From: Acidimicrobiia bacterium
GTDB taxonomy: Bacteria; Actinomycetota; Acidimicrobiia; IMCC26256; JAOSJM01
Assembly: GCA_027494165.1 (NCBI GenBank)
Contig: JAOSJM010000005.1
Location: 1,302,001-1,366,000 of the forward strand
Reading direction: 5' to 3'
Length of the DNA stretch: 64,000 nucleotides
Positions 41,353 through 51,376 of the stretch are shown here, piece after piece. The notes beneath the pieces are model-generated. The model had not been told where the DNA came from. It ran no database searches and saw nothing but the letters and a program-made list of their open reading frames with translations. A program made the translations under genes and the position numbers. Numbering within the stretch: the stretch's first letter is position 1; each line of letters begins with the position of its first letter.

Positions 41353-43014
41353 TCAGTCGAGGTAGGTCTTGACGTACCTCTCCATCTCGGGGGTGGGCTT
41401 CCACCACCTCTCCACTCCCATGTCGTCCGCCACCTTGTTGGCCGCGAGGTAACCCGGGCCGCCGATGACGAGCCCGCCCGGGTAGGTGGAGGCACCGCCG
41501 ACGTAGAGCCCCTCGATGGGTGTGTCGGTCCCCGAGCAGTCCTGGTTGGGTCGGAAGCAGCCGAGCTGCAGCGGGTTGTAGTCGCCGTGCTTGATCGAGC
41601 CGCGCCGCATGTTCGGCAGCCGGATCGCGATGTCCTCGGGCGTCTCCAGGGCCGTCATGAGGATGTTCCCGGGCACCATGTTGGGAGCGGCCTTGCGCCA
41701 CTTGGCCAGCAGCGCCTCCTCCACCTCGGGGCCGCGCTCGTCCCAGCCACCGGCGATGTCGTAGGGAGCGTGCGTCTGGAGGAACGAGACGTGGTTGCCG
41801 GGCACCCGGCTCAGGTGCGGGTCGAAGGTCGTCTGGCAGGTGGTGTGGCCGCCCAGGTCGTCCAGGTCGAACCGGCCCGACGTCACGTTCTCCCAGTGGG
41901 CCAGGATCTGGTCGGTGCTCTCGAACCCGACGATGGTCATGAAGCTCTCGTCGACCGAGGAGTCACGGCACGCGAAGTGCGGCGCCTTCTCCGACGCGAC
42001 GTGCAGCGTCGAGTAGCTCCACTTGTCGAGCTCCCAGTTGGAGACGGCGTCCTTCAGGTCGCCGGGCAGGTTCTCGGCGCCGACGAGGTCGAGGAACGTC
42101 GTCTCGGGGTCGAGCGTCGAGATGATCGCCTTGCTGTTGAGGGTGCGGCCCTCCCACAGCTCGACGCCGGTGACCGCGCCGTTGTGCGTGGTGATGCGGT
42201 TGACCTGGGAGGAGTCGAGGATGACGCCGCCGGCCTGTACGAGCTCGCGCGCCAGAGACGCCGCCAGCTTGTGGGAGCCGCCCTGGCAGTAGCACTTGTT
42301 CATCCCGCGATCGAGGAGCAACGGGACGAAGAAGCCGACCCCGGTCTCCCTCGGGTCGAGGCCCCACATGCAGGTCGTGTACAGGAAGAGGGCCCGGACG
42401 CGGTCGTTCTCGAACCGCTCGTTGATGATCTCGAGCGGGCTCTGCTCGCTCAGCTCGAGCAGCTCGTTGCCCGCCGACGTGCGCTGCATCGCCGCGGTCA
42501 GGTCCAGCGGGGCCATCGGTGGGATGTACGTGGCCGGCGCCACGACCTCGCGGGCGACCTTGCGCCAGTCGCGCATCACCCGGCCGAACGCCACCGCGTC
42601 CTTGGTCGAGAACTTGTGGATCGAGTCGACCGTGTCCTCGATCATGCGGGTCAGCTGCAGCGAGCTGCCGTCCTCGAAGACCATCGCCGTCTGCAGGTTG
42701 GGCTTGATCCAGACCAGGCCGTGGCGCCTCAGGTCGAAGTCCCTCAGCACCGGCATGAAGTCGACCATCATGTGGTAGACGGCGTGGACGTTGGTGTAGT
42801 AGCCGGGGAACAGGATCTCGTCGGTGGCGAGGCCGCCGCCGATCTCGTAGCGCCGCTCCACGAGAGCGACCTTCAGTCCGGCCCTCGCCAGATACGCCGC
42901 GCTGATGAGGCCGTTGGGGCCGGCACCGATCACGACCACGTCCCACTCGCTCTCGGAGGGGAACTCCGAGAAGAACGACTGGGGATGAGGCTGTCCCACA
43001 AGTTCCTTCACCAT
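41353..43014 (-). CDS. Phytoene-desaturase-like FAD oxidoreductase
   Basis: 553 residues. The FAD dinucleotide motif is DVVVIGAGPNGLISAAYLAR near residue 25, with the second contact VERRYEIGGGLATDE. The C-terminal FAD loop is IEGLYVGGASTYPGGLVIGG. Such enzymes oxidise or isomerise long hydrophobic chains or steroids. The product of 43101-44819 is a paralogue, 86 bases upstream on the same strand, so they probably form one enzyme pair. No carotenoid genes lie nearby, so a carotenoid role is unlikely. Confidence 0.85.
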   Translation of the reverse strand: MVKELVGQPHPQSFFSEFPSESEWDVVVIGAGPNGLISAAYLARAGLKVALVERRYEIGGGLATDEILFPGYYTNVHAVYHMMVDFMPVLRDFDLRRHGLVWIKPNLQTAMVFEDGSSLQLTRMIEDTVDSIHKFSTKDAVAFGRVMRDWRKVAREVVAPATYIPPMAPLDLTAAMQRTSAGNELLELSEQSPLEIINERFENDRVRALFLYTTCMWGLDPRETGVGFFVPLLLDRGMNKCYCQGGSHKLAASLARELVQAGGVILDSSQVNRITTHNGAVTGVELWEGRTLNSKAIISTLDPETTFLDLVGAENLPGDLKDAVSNWELDKWSYSTLHVASEKAPHFACRDSSVDESFMTIVGFESTDQILAHWENVTSGRFDLDDLGGHTTCQTTFDPHLSRVPGNHVSFLQTHAPYDIAGGWDERGPEVEEALLAKWRKAAPNMVPGNILMTALETPEDIAIRLPNMRRGSIKHGDYNPLQLGCFRPNQDCSGTDTPIEGLYVGGASTYPGGLVIGGPGYLAANKVADDMGVERWWKPTPEMERYVKTYLD

Positions 43015-43100
43015 CGTGTGGCACTCCTTCTGCGGCGGGGCCGGCGGTCAGTACCTGCCGATCTCCACCGATCGTCGTTCCGGTGGAAGCCAGCCCGCGA

Positions 43101-44819
43101 TCAGTTGCGGGCGGCCGACCGCTTGCCCTCTTCGGGGATGTACCACGGGGACGCGTACCACCAGTCGCCCGGTTCGGCGACGCCGTCCTCGATCAGGATG
43201 TGCATGAGGTTGTAGCCGACCGCCATCAGGCACAGACCGCCGGGGTGAGCCGCCGACTGGTGGGCGAGGTACAGGCCGTCGATGCCGGGTACGCGGTAGC
43301 GGGCGAGCTCGGGCAGGGGCCGTTCGTTCCACCACTGGTCGCGGTCGCAGCGGATCCCGTACCACGAGCCGCCGAGCATGCCGGTGTTGCGCATCTCCTG
43401 CTCGTAGGGCGTATCGCTGATGACGCGGATCAGGTTGTCGTCGTCGAGGTTCTCGACCACGCAGGCGAAGCTGGCCCGCATGAACTCGTCCCACCTCTTC
43501 TTCTCTTCGTCCCGGTCCATGGCGTCGGCCCCGTCGACGTTGTACTGCGGCGTCGGAACCATCATCCACAGAGGTCCGTTGATGCAGCGGTCGGGGCGGG
43601 TGCACTGCGGATTGGTGGGGTCGTAGATGGCGCTCGCCACGATGCCCCACATCGCCTCGTCGGGGGAAAGGGTCAGGTTCTCCTGACGTCCGAGCACGTT
43701 CTCCACGTTCTTGAAGTAGATCTCGCGCGACTCCATGTTGAAGAAGGCGCCCGTGAACGACACGTTGTCGGGCGAAGACCGGTACTCGGGGCGGTACCGC
43801 AGTTGCTCCCGCGTGTAGTAGTGGCTCATGTAGAGGCTGCCGCCCTTGAGGCTGAGATCCTTGATGCGCTGCAGGAAGCCGGCGTCGAGGTGCCTCGGGC
43901 CGATGAGGTCGAGGAAGGTGGGCTTGATGTGGGCCGCGCTGATGACCGCCTTGCGGGCCCGGATCACCTTGGTGGCCCAGGTGGCGTCGTCCCGCAGGCG
44001 CACCCCGGTCGCCCGGCCGTTGCTGATGAGGATCTCCTCGACCGGACAGCAGGTGCGGAAGACGGCGCCGTTGGCGACCGCGCACCGGAACAGCGCGTGG
44101 TAGTAGCCGTGCATGTTGCCGCGGGCGGCGACGGGCTTGGCGGTCGCCGGGGGTCCGACGGTGGCGACGCTGCACAGGGCCGGGATGGCCACCCCCTCCA
44201 TGTGGCCGTGTCCACCCGAGCTGAGGGCGATGTAGGCCTGATTGACCTTGAAGGGCTCCGTCTCGAGGTACTCGTCCATGAGATCGAACATGGTCATCTC
44301 GAGCAGCTCGCGCGTCCACACCTCGGGCTCGTGCTGCTTGTAGACCTGCATGAACGGGATCGTGTACTCGTCGAGCTCGACGTGGGGCGGGTGGGGCGGG
44401 CACCAGAACGTCGCGCGCATCAGGTCGCGGTAGGCGTGGGGGCCGGCGAACATGCAGGCGATCTTGGCCCAGCCCATCTTGTCCTTGTCGGTGACCAGCG
44501 AGAGCCCGTCGCGTGTGTACATGTAGCGCTCGCCGAAGTGGTGCTCGACGGGGACGTTGGGGTTCCAGTCCATCCGGAAGCCGTACTTCCACAGCTCGAG
44601 CTGCTCCCAGCCCGGCGCCGACCCGCCGTAGTTGGCGATCGCGTGGGGCTGGATCCGCACGCCGGCCATGGGCTCGGCGGTCTCCTGCGCCCCTCCGGAC
44701 TCGGGGCGCTCCTCGAGGACGCACACGCTCAGACCGCTCTTGGCCAGGTACGCCGCGGTCGTCGTGCCGTTGTGGCCGGCCCCGATGATCACGACGTCGT
44801 AGATCTCTTCCTGGGCCAT
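43101..44819 (-). CDS. Phytoene-desaturase-like FAD oxidoreductase (paralogue)
   Basis: 572 residues. FAD site: YDVVVIIGAGHNGTTTAAYL-like N-terminus (residues 5-25) and VLEERPESGGAQETA. The end holds IDGLYLAHQSAAHPGGLCLM. The central region is rich in aromatic residues (WNPNVPVEHHFGERYMY), likely a hydrophobic substrate pocket. ATG 44819 has GAGG eight bases upstream; the longer frame to 44843 lacks support. It is first gene of the pair. The 180 bases upstream hold a TTGACA-like box at 44896-44891 without a clear -10. Confidence 0.85.
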   Translation of the reverse strand: MAQEEIYDVVIIGAGHNGTTTAAYLAKSGLSVCVLEERPESGGAQETAEPMAGVRIQPHAIANYGGSAPGWEQLELWKYGFRMDWNPNVPVEHHFGERYMYTRDGLSLVTDKDKMGWAKIACMFAGPHAYRDLMRATFWCPPHPPHVELDEYTIPFMQVYKQHEPEVWTRELLEMTMFDLMDEYLETEPFKVNQAYIALSSGGHGHMEGVAIPALCSVATVGPPATAKPVAARGNMHGYYHALFRCAVANGAVFRTCCPVEEILISNGRATGVRLRDDATWATKVIRARKAVISAAHIKPTFLDLIGPRHLDAGFLQRIKDLSLKGGSLYMSHYYTREQLRYRPEYRSSPDNVSFTGAFFNMESREIYFKNVENVLGRQENLTLSPDEAMWGIVASAIYDPTNPQCTRPDRCINGPLWMMVPTPQYNVDGADAMDRDEEKKRWDEFMRASFACVVENLDDDNLIRVISDTPYEQEMRNTGMLGGSWYGIRCDRDQWWNERPLPELARYRVPGIDGLYLAHQSAAHPGGLCLMAVGYNLMHILIEDGVAEPGDWWYASPWYIPEEGKRSAARN

Positions 44820-44999
44820 GCCGTCACCTCTTCCCGTGGGCACCGAGAGCCCGTACCGCGCACTTCAGCAGACCAGAACAATTAGGCGCGTGTCAACGAC
44901 GAGTCGCGCCTCGCTCTCGAGGACGCCGGCGACCGCTCCGCCGCCTACCCCGATCCAGCTGATGGTTGCCCGGCGCGGGGATCGCAGACGCGATAGACC

Positions 45000-45419
45000 G
45001 TGCCCGTGGGGGGATGGCCGACGTTGCTCGTCGACGAGGAGCCGCTGCGCGGGGAGTACGGCCAGCCAACACCGGCCGACTGGTCAGGGCTCGATCTCCT
45101 CTCGGCGGCGGTGCGCGGCACGATGGAGCCGCCGCCCATCTCGCACCTCACGGGCTTGCGACCCACCGCCGCCGGCACGGGCCGTACCGCCTTCACCCTG
45201 CCGGTGACGCCCTGGCTCCAGAACGGCGTCGGCTTCGTGGACCCGGGGATCCTGGCGTGGCTCGCTGATGCACCGCTGTCGACCGCGATCCTGTGCGGGC
45301 TCGAACCCGGTCGTGCGGTGCTCACCTCCGAGCTCACGCTCACCTACCTCCAACCCGTGAACCGCGACACCGCGGCGATCGTCGGGCGCGCGACGACGCT
45401 GCACGCGAACCGGCGGTGG
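45000..45419 (+). pseudogene. Hotdog-fold (PaaI-like) thioesterase, truncated by an insertion sequence
   Basis: About 140 residues from GTG 45000. Hotdog motifs seen: NGVGFVDPGILAWLADAPLS and LTSELTLTYLQPV. The thioesterase part ends at TTLHANRRWG. The reading frame then runs on into GREQENEVLRRAAAYLSQAN, the tail of an IS3 OrfA, and stops at 45497. The last strand of the fold is missing. Such proteins hydrolyse acyl-CoA thioesters; this copy is probably inactive. Confidence 0.75.
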
Positions 45420-45654
45420 GGTGGGCGTGAGCAGGAGAACGAGGTACTGCGCCGTGCTGCGGCGTATCTGTCCCAGGCGAACTTGCCGGGAAAATGATGT
45501 TCCCGCTCGTCCGTGAGTTGGCCGTCGACGGGATCCCCGTCACGGTGACGTGCCGGGTCCTCAACCTCTGCCGCCAGCAGTACTACCGGTGGCTCGACGA
45601 GCCGGTCACCGACAGCCAGTTCGGGGGGGAGGAGGCGTGTGGCACGCGATCTTC

Positions 45655-47078
45655 GAGTTGCGTCCACGGGGGTGGTGTACGGGCGGGGTCTCGGGGTGAG
45701 GGTTGAGCATCCCTCACGTGTGACGGCCACCGCGTCAACCTCAGTTCGAACCGACCAAGGATCGTTCTGAGGAGGAACACGGTGGCTGTCCCCAACATGA
45801 TGGACCTTGTGGCGTGGCTGCGGGAGCATCTCGCTGAGGCGGACCCGGATCTGTGCCGCTCGATGCTCGAGACGTTCGCCGAGCAGTTGATGGCGGCAGA
45901 AGCGCAGGCTGCGTGCGGCGCGGGTTACGGGGAGCGCACGCCGGCGCGGGTGAACTCCCGCAACGGCTACCGCGAGCGGGCCTGGGACACGCGGGTCGGC
46001 ACGATCGACCTGGCGATCCCGAAGCTGCGGTCGGGCAGCTACTTCCCCGACTGGCTGTTGGAGCCGCGCCGGCGCGGAGCAGGCGCTGATCGCGGTGGTC
46101 GCGCAGTGCTACGTCGAGGGTGTGTCCACGCGTCGGGTCGATGACGTCGTGCGGTCGATGGGCCTGACCGGGATCTCGAAGAGTCAGGTGAGCGAGCTCG
46201 CGAAGTCCCTGGACGAGAAGGTGGCGGCGTTCCGGTGTCGGCCGCTGGACGCGGGGCCCTACACCTACGTGTGGGTCGACGCGCTGACCCAGCGGGTGCG
46301 CGAGGGCGGCCGGATCGTCAACGTCGCCACCGTCGTCGCCGTGGGCGTGAACGCCCAGGGATACCGGGAGATCCTCGGCGTGGACGTGATCACCACCGAA
46401 GACGGCGCGGCCTGGACCGCGTTCCTGCGCGGGCTGGTCGCCCGGGGCCTGTCGGGCGTGCAGCTGGTGATCTCCGACGCGCACGAGGGCCTCAAGGCGG
46501 CGATCGCCGCGGTGCTGCCCGGCGCGGGCTGGCAGCGATGCCGCACCCATTTCGTGCGCAACCTGTTGACCCGGGTGCCGAAGTCGGCCCAGGCGATGGT
46601 CGCGACGCTCGTGCGCTCGATCTTCGAACAGCCCGACGCCGAGACCACCTGGGCCCAGCACACCCGCGTCGTCGACCAGCTCACCGGCCGGTTCCCCGAC
46701 GCCGCCGCGATGCTCGTCGACGCCGCGCCCGACATCTTGGCGTTCACCACGTTCCCCAAGGAGCACTGGCGCCAGATCCGCTCCAACAACCCCCAGGAGC
46801 GGCTCAACAAGGAGATCCGTCGGCGCACCGACGTCGTCGGGATCTTCCCGAACCGGCCGTCGGTGATCCGCCTCGTCGGCGCCGTGCTCGCCGAGCAGCA
46901 CGACGAATGGGCCGTCGGACGGCGCTACATGAGCGTCGAGAGCCTCGCCAAAGCACGACTGCACGTCATCACCAGCGACCACAACGACACCGAGGAGGTG
47001 CCCGCCCTCGAACACGCGAGCTAGAACATCACGAGGTTGACGCGGGCGCCGTCATACACCACGCCCGAGGACGTGACC
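45655..47078 (+). mobile_element. IS256-family insertion with 8-bp target duplication
   Basis: Imperfect inverted ends: CGTCCACGGGGGTGGTGTA at 45661 on the left and, read inward from the right end, CGTCCTCGGGCGTGGTGTA. CGATCTTC flanks both sides (45647-45654 and 47079-47086), an 8-bp target duplication typical of IS256. It inserted inside the IS3 orfB in the same orientation. Confidence 0.88.
45782..47024 (+). pseudogene. IS256/Mutator-type transposase, frameshifted
   Basis: The first frame (45782-46144) encodes MMDLVAWLREHLAEADPDLC and VNSRNGYRERAWDTRVGTID. After WLLEPRR near 46075 the product continues in another frame (VVAQCYVEGVSTRRVDDVVR) to 47024. DDE residues are visible: D in YVWVDALTQ, D in VISDAHEGLKAAI and E in NNPQERLNKEI. 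Full length would be about 414 residues. The frame break may be a sequencing error, so the element could be active. Confidence 0.85.
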
Positions 47079-47845
47079 CGATCTTCGACGCACATCGCGA
47101 CGATCCAGAGTTCGGGTATCGGTTCCTCGCGGATGAGGTCCGTCTCGGTGATCACCCGGATGTGTCGGACCGGGTGGTGTGGCGGATCTGCCGGGACAAC
47201 GGCTGGTGGTCCCGGTTCGGCAAGCCCAAGCGTGGCAAGCGGTCCAAGCCCGGTACGCCATCCCATGACGATCTGGTGCGCCGGAGGTTCACCGCGGATG
47301 CCCCGAATCAGACCTGGGTCGCGGACATCACCGAGCACTGGACCGACCAAGGCAAGCTCTACTGCTGCGCGATCAAGGACCTGTTCTCGAACCGGATCGT
47401 CGGGTGGGCCATCGATTCCCGCATGAAGGCCCGACTCGTGGTCGCCGCCATCGAGATGGCCGTCGCCCGCCGAGGCGGTCTTGTCGCGGGTTGCATCCTG
47501 CATTCGGACAGGGGCAGTCAATTTCGCGCTCGGAAGGTGCACCGGGCTCTGGCCCGCCACGGCCTGGTCGGCTCGATGGGCCAGGTCGGCTCCGCCAGCG
47601 ACAACGCAGCGATGGAATCGTTCTTCGCGCTGCTCCAGAAGAACGTGCTCGACCGCCGCCACCGCTGGGCCACCCGCGACGAGCTCCGCATCGCCATCGT
47701 CACCTGGATCGAACGCACCTACCACCAGCGCCGCCGTCAAGCCGCCCTCGGCCGATTGACCCCGATCGAGTACGAGACGATCATGACCCCAACGACGGCA
47801 GCCGCCGCCTAACCCAACTTGTCACCTCAACGCGCGGCAGTCCCG

Positions 47846-48141
47846 TCCGAGCAAGTACAGCGACGAGCTGCGCCGCCGAGCTGTCGATGAGGTGATCGAA
47901 CGGGGCCGCAAGATCCCCGACGTGGCCCGGGATCTGGGGATCGGCTCGCCAGAGACGCGTCGGAACTGGGTCAAGCAGGCCCGGGTGGACCGGGGCCTGG
48001 AAGAGGGCCCGACCACCGAGGAGCTCGCCGAGATCAAGAAGCTGCGCAAGGCGGCGGGCGACCAGCAGCGCACGATCGAGATCCTCAAGGCGGCGACGAC
48101 CTACTTTCGCGAAGGAGGCCGACCCCCGCTCCAGGTCATGA
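47846..48141 (+). pseudogene. Second IS3-family element, OrfA (damaged)
   Basis: RPSKYSDELRRRAVDEVIER and ARDLGIGSPET...NWVKQARVDRG form the OrfA helix-turn-helix. The heptad region AEIKKLRKAAGDQQRTIEIL is the usual leucine zipper. One T seems extra near 48106; without it the frame reads YFAKEADPRSRS and stops at 48141, overlapping the orfB ATG. No start codon is visible, so the left end may be lost at the junction with the first IS. Confidence 0.75.
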
Positions 48142-48955
48142 TCGCCTTCGTCGACGAACACCGCGATACCTGGCCGGTCAAGGCGATGTGCGCGTCGATC
48201 GAGCTCAACGAGCGCACCTACTACGCGTCGAAGGGCGGCCTCCGTCGGCCCGGGCGGTCGCGGATGAGGCCCACAAGGTCAAGATCCGCGCCGTGTGGGT
48301 CGCCAACTACAGCTGCTACGGGCCGAGGCGGGTCCACAAGCAGCTCCGCCGGGAGGGCTACAGGATCGCCCGCTGCACCGTCGAGCGGCTGATGACCGAG
48401 ATGGGCATCGGCGGCGTGATCCGAGGCAAGAAGCGCTTCACCACCGTCGCCGATGACAACGTAGCCCGGCCACCGGACCTGGTCGACCGCCAGTTCGTCG
48501 CGACACGACCCAACGAGCTGTGGGTGGCCGACATCACCTACGTGTCGACCTGGCAGGGCTGGCTCTACGTCGCGTTCGTGCTCGACGTGTACTCGCGAGC
48601 CATCGTCGGCTGGCAGATCGCTGATCACCTCCGCACGGACCTGGTCCTCGACGCCTCGAGATGGCCATCGCCCGCCGAGACCTCACCGCCGGCCAGCTGG
48701 TGCACCACAGCGACGCCGGCTGCCAGTACACCTCGATCCGCTACGCCGACCGCCTCCGCGACGCCGGCATTGCGGCGTCGATCGGCAGCGTCGGCGACTC
48801 GTTCGACAACGCCATGGCCGAGGCGCTCAACGGAACGTTCAAGGCAGAGCTGATCCACCGCCACGGACCATGGCGCACCCGGACCCGCACCGAGTTCGCC
48901 ATCGTCGAGTGGATCGACTGGTACAACGCCGCGCCTCCACAGCGCCCTGGGCGAC
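48138..48955 (+). pseudogene. Second IS3-family element, OrfB (damaged)
   Basis: Starts MIAFVDEHRDTWPVKAMCAS. The rve core is present: NELWVADITYVSTWQGWLYV (first D), HHSDAGCQYTS (second D) and DSFDNAMAEALNGTFKAEL (E). Frames change near 48235 and 48655, each mended by one base (for example LVLDALEMAIARRDL). After WIDWYNAA near 48930 the sequence decays into C-rich nonsense and the end of the gene is unreadable. This IS3 group differs from the first copy. Confidence 0.78.
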
Positions 48956-49290
48956 ACCCCACCCCCCGCGCACGAAACGACCGGTACCCCCCCCCAACCC
49001 CCCCCCCCCCACCCCCCCCCCCCCAACAAACACACACCCCCAAAGACCCGGGGGGGGCTCAACAACGCAGCGATGGAATCGTTCTTCTGCTCCAGAAGAA
49101 CGTGCTCGACCGCCGCCACCGCTGGGCCACCCGGCGACGACCCGCATCGCCATCGTCACCTGGATCGAACGCACCTACCACAACCCCCCACCCCCACCCC
49201 CCCCGCCGATTGACCCCGATCGAGTACGAGACGATCATGACCCCAACGACGCACCGCCTCCCCCCCCCTTCCCAACGACGGCCACGCGCC
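48950..49290. other. C-rich low-quality stretch with a corrupted copy of the IS3 3' end
   Basis: Runs of 8-13 C broken by single A or T fill 48970-49040. 49062-49250 then matches 47600-47812 (the end of the first IS3 orfB) almost word for word, except where blocks are replaced by C runs. For example the region after CCTACCAC becomes mostly C. This is not a natural pattern; it looks like low-signal reads at a collapsed repeat. Confidence 0.8.
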
Positions 49291-49619
49291 CACCGCGCTC
49301 GTCGACCACGTCCGAGCTCGCTGAGCTGCGTGAGCTCACGCGACTCCCAGACGCCGACCCCAGGCTCCCGGTGACGCCGAGTCGGTCCGGGGGCACGCCG
49401 CCGTGCCGTCACCGAGGACGGTGAGGATCGTCGACCCGCATCACCGGCCGGGGGGCCCGGTGAAGGGCCGCTGTGCCCCGCTTGGCGTCGTGTTGGCCCC
49501 GGCTCCGCCGGGAGTCCGCCCGGGCGCCAAGCGCCCCTCAACGCTCCGCCAACCGCCCTACCCGATGCTGCATCCAGGTCCGACGGCCGCCACGCGGCCC
49601 GCCCACAGAGGAGCGATCG
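49291..49619. other. Intergenic stretch without recognised gene
   Basis: About 330 bases of normal composition between the damaged IS region and the MFS gene. Only the ribosome site GAGGAG (49608-49613) before the MFS ATG could be recognised. An in-frame extension of the MFS frame upstream has no better start. Confidence 0.5.
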
Positions 49620-51095
49620 ATGCAGCCGCCCCTGACCAGCCGAGACGAACGGGGACCGACGGGGTTCTCCCGTCGACTGACCCTGGCCGCGGTGTGCGCG
49701 GCCACCGCCATGCTCATGCTCGACATCGCGGTCGTGAACACCGCGCTCGCCCACATCGGGCGCAGCCTGAACGCCGGACTCTCCGGCATGCAGTGGGTCG
49801 TCGACGCGTACACGCTCGCGCTCGCCGCCGCGGTGCTCAGCGCCGGATCGCTCAACGACCGCTTCGGCCGCAAGCGCAGCCTCGTCGTGGGACTCACGCT
49901 GTTCACGGTCGCATCGGTCGGGTGCGCCGTGGCCGGCAACATCGTGTTCCTCGACGCCGCCCGGGCCGTCCAGGGCGTCGGTGGAGCCGTCATGTTCGCG
50001 GCGAGCCTCGCGATCCTGGCCGACGCCTTCCCCGAGGCGGGCGAGCGGGCCAAGGCGTTCGCGGCCTACGGCGCGACCATCGGCGCCTCGTTCGCGCTCG
50101 GCCCGCTCGTCGGCGGAGCGCTCACGAGCGGGTTCGGGTGGCGCGCGATCTTCTACGTCAACATCCCGCTCGGCCTGGCGTGCATCGCGATGACCGTCGC
50201 CGGCGTGCGCGAGTCGCGCGACCCGCACCGGCGGCCGCTCGACTGGCCGGGCCAGATCCTGCTGACCGGTGGGCTGTTCCTGCTCGTCCTCGGCCTGCTG
50301 CGCGGCAACACCGACGGCTGGACGTCGGCGCCGATCCTCGCCGAGCTCATCGGCGCAGGGGTGCTGCTGGTGGCGTTCCTGGTGACCCAGCACCTCGTCC
50401 GGCACCCGATGCTCCCCCTCCGCCTGTTCCGCAACCCGTCGTTCACCGGCGCGCAGGTCGCGGCCTTCGCGATCTCCGGCTCGTTCTTCGCGGTGTTCCT
50501 CTACACGACGCTGTACCTGCAGGTCGTGAAGGGGCTCTCGCCGATCGAGGCCGGCCTGGTCTACGTGCCGCCGTCGATCCTGCTGTTCGTGATCTCGGGT
50601 GCGTCCGCCCAGCTCCTGCGGCGCGTCTCGCTGCGAACGATGATCGTGGTGGGCCTGGCGTTCGTGTCGGCCGGCCTGGTCACGTGCACGCTCGCCGACA
50701 CCGACTCCTCGTGGGCCGTGATGCTCCCCGGCATCACCCTCGCCTCCATCGGCACGGGCCTGTTCAACCCCGCCCTCAGCGCGGTCGCGCTCGGCCACGT
50801 CGAGCCGCACCAGAGCGGCCTCGCCGCGGGGGTGAACGACGCCTTCCGCAACATCGGCGTCGCGGTCGGCGTGGCGGCGCTCGGGGCGCTCATCCCGGGC
50901 CACGCCGTGCTCGGCGGGGCACCCAGGGAGTTCGTGGACGGCCTCCACCACGCGCTCCTCGTGGGTGCCGTGCTCGCTGCCGTCGGTGCGGTGGCGTCGG
51001 CCGTGCTGATCGCGCCGCGCATGCCGGCGGCGGAGCCCGTTCCCGGGCTCGAACCCGTCGGAGGGACCCCGATCCTCGCCGAGGCGGGCGCGTAG
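49620..51095 (+). CDS. MFS drug exporter, DHA2 (14-helix) type
   Basis: 491 residues from ATG 49620 behind GAGGAG. Helix 1 has LDIAVVNTAL, the DHA2 motif (LD-x-TVVNVAL). SLNDRFGRKRSLVVGL is the MFS loop 2-3 motif, and GATIGASFALGPLVGGALT is the antiporter motif C. Fourteen hydrophobic segments fit the EmrB/QacA group, proton-driven exporters of toxic organic compounds. It stands alone, with no TetR/MarR regulator beside it, and ends at a strong hairpin. Confidence 0.92.
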   Translation: MQPPLTSRDERGPTGFSRRLTLAAVCAATAMLMLDIAVVNTALAHIGRSLNAGLSGMQWVVDAYTLALAAAVLSAGSLNDRFGRKRSLVVGLTLFTVASVGCAVAGNIVFLDAARAVQGVGGAVMFAASLAILADAFPEAGERAKAFAAYGATIGASFALGPLVGGALTSGFGWRAIFYVNIPLGLACIAMTVAGVRESRDPHRRPLDWPGQILLTGGLFLLVLGLLRGNTDGWTSAPILAELIGAGVLLVAFLVTQHLVRHPMLPLRLFRNPSFTGAQVAAFAISGSFFAVFLYTTLYLQVVKGLSPIEAGLVYVPPSILLFVISGASAQLLRRVSLRTMIVVGLAFVSAGLVTCTLADTDSSWAVMLPGITLASIGTGLFNPALSAVALGHVEPHQSGLAAGVNDAFRNIGVAVGVAALGALIPGHAVLGGAPREFVDGLHHALLVGAVLAAVGAVASAVLIAPRMPAAEPVPGLEPVGGTPILAEAGA

Positions 51096-51122
51096 CGCAC
51101 GGCATCACCCCCCACCCCAGGT

Positions 51123-51166
51123 CGAAGGCCCGGGTCGGCCGGTCGGATCCGGCGCCCGGGCCTTCG
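51123..51166 (+). terminator. 12-bp-stem terminator after the MFS gene
   Basis: CGAAGGCCCGGG and its exact complement flank 20 bases that contain an inner GCCGG/CCGGC stem. It begins 28 bases after the MFS stop. Confidence 0.88.
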
Positions 51167-51376
51167 TCGCGTTGGGCCCCCGGTACGGATGTGCCGTCCG
51201 GCCCTCCTCCAGCCACGGTCACCACGGACCGAGTCGCCCGGCGCCTCCGTGCACGCGAAGGGAACGGGGCCGTACTCCCCGTCCTCGCGGAATGGAGGAC
51301 TCCGGCTGACGGCTTGCGCGGAGCACCGCAGGTAGGGTCAGCGGTCCCTCGGACCCCTGCGACCGGGAGCACGCCC

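Larger units (their letters stand above)
45494..47812 (+). pseudogene. IS3-family transposase OrfB, interrupted
   Basis: The N-terminal piece (45494-45654) reads MMFPLVRELAVDGIPVTVTC, then QQYYRWLDEPVTDSQF; it also has a frame slip in a run of seven G at 45622-45628. The C-terminal piece (47087-47812) contains the rve integrase core: QTWVADITEHW (first D), LHSDRGSQF (second D), SASDNAAMESFF (E), then TPIEYETIM. The two parts are separated by an IS256 element, so this copy is inactive. Confidence 0.85.
45420..47815 (+). mobile_element. IS3-family element, 5'-truncated and split by an IS256 element
   Basis: Left part: the last 24 codons of orfA (to 45497) and the first 50 of orfB. Right part: the rest of orfB from 47087. 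Removing 45655-47078 plus one target copy rejoins IFDAHRDDPEFGYRFLADEV. orfA and orfB meet at GGAAAATGATG, the usual slippery junction for -1 frameshifting. Terminal repeats could not be identified, and the left end of orfA is missing. Confidence 0.8.

Noticed and set aside
41353..44819. Carotenoid biosynthesis locus
   Set aside because: No phytoene synthase, GGPP synthase or cyclase is nearby; only the FAD oxidoreductase fold matches.
48960..49040. Natural poly-C tract or triplex-forming element
   Set aside because: The same degradation continues into a copied IS end with blocks of bases replaced by C, pointing to read error.
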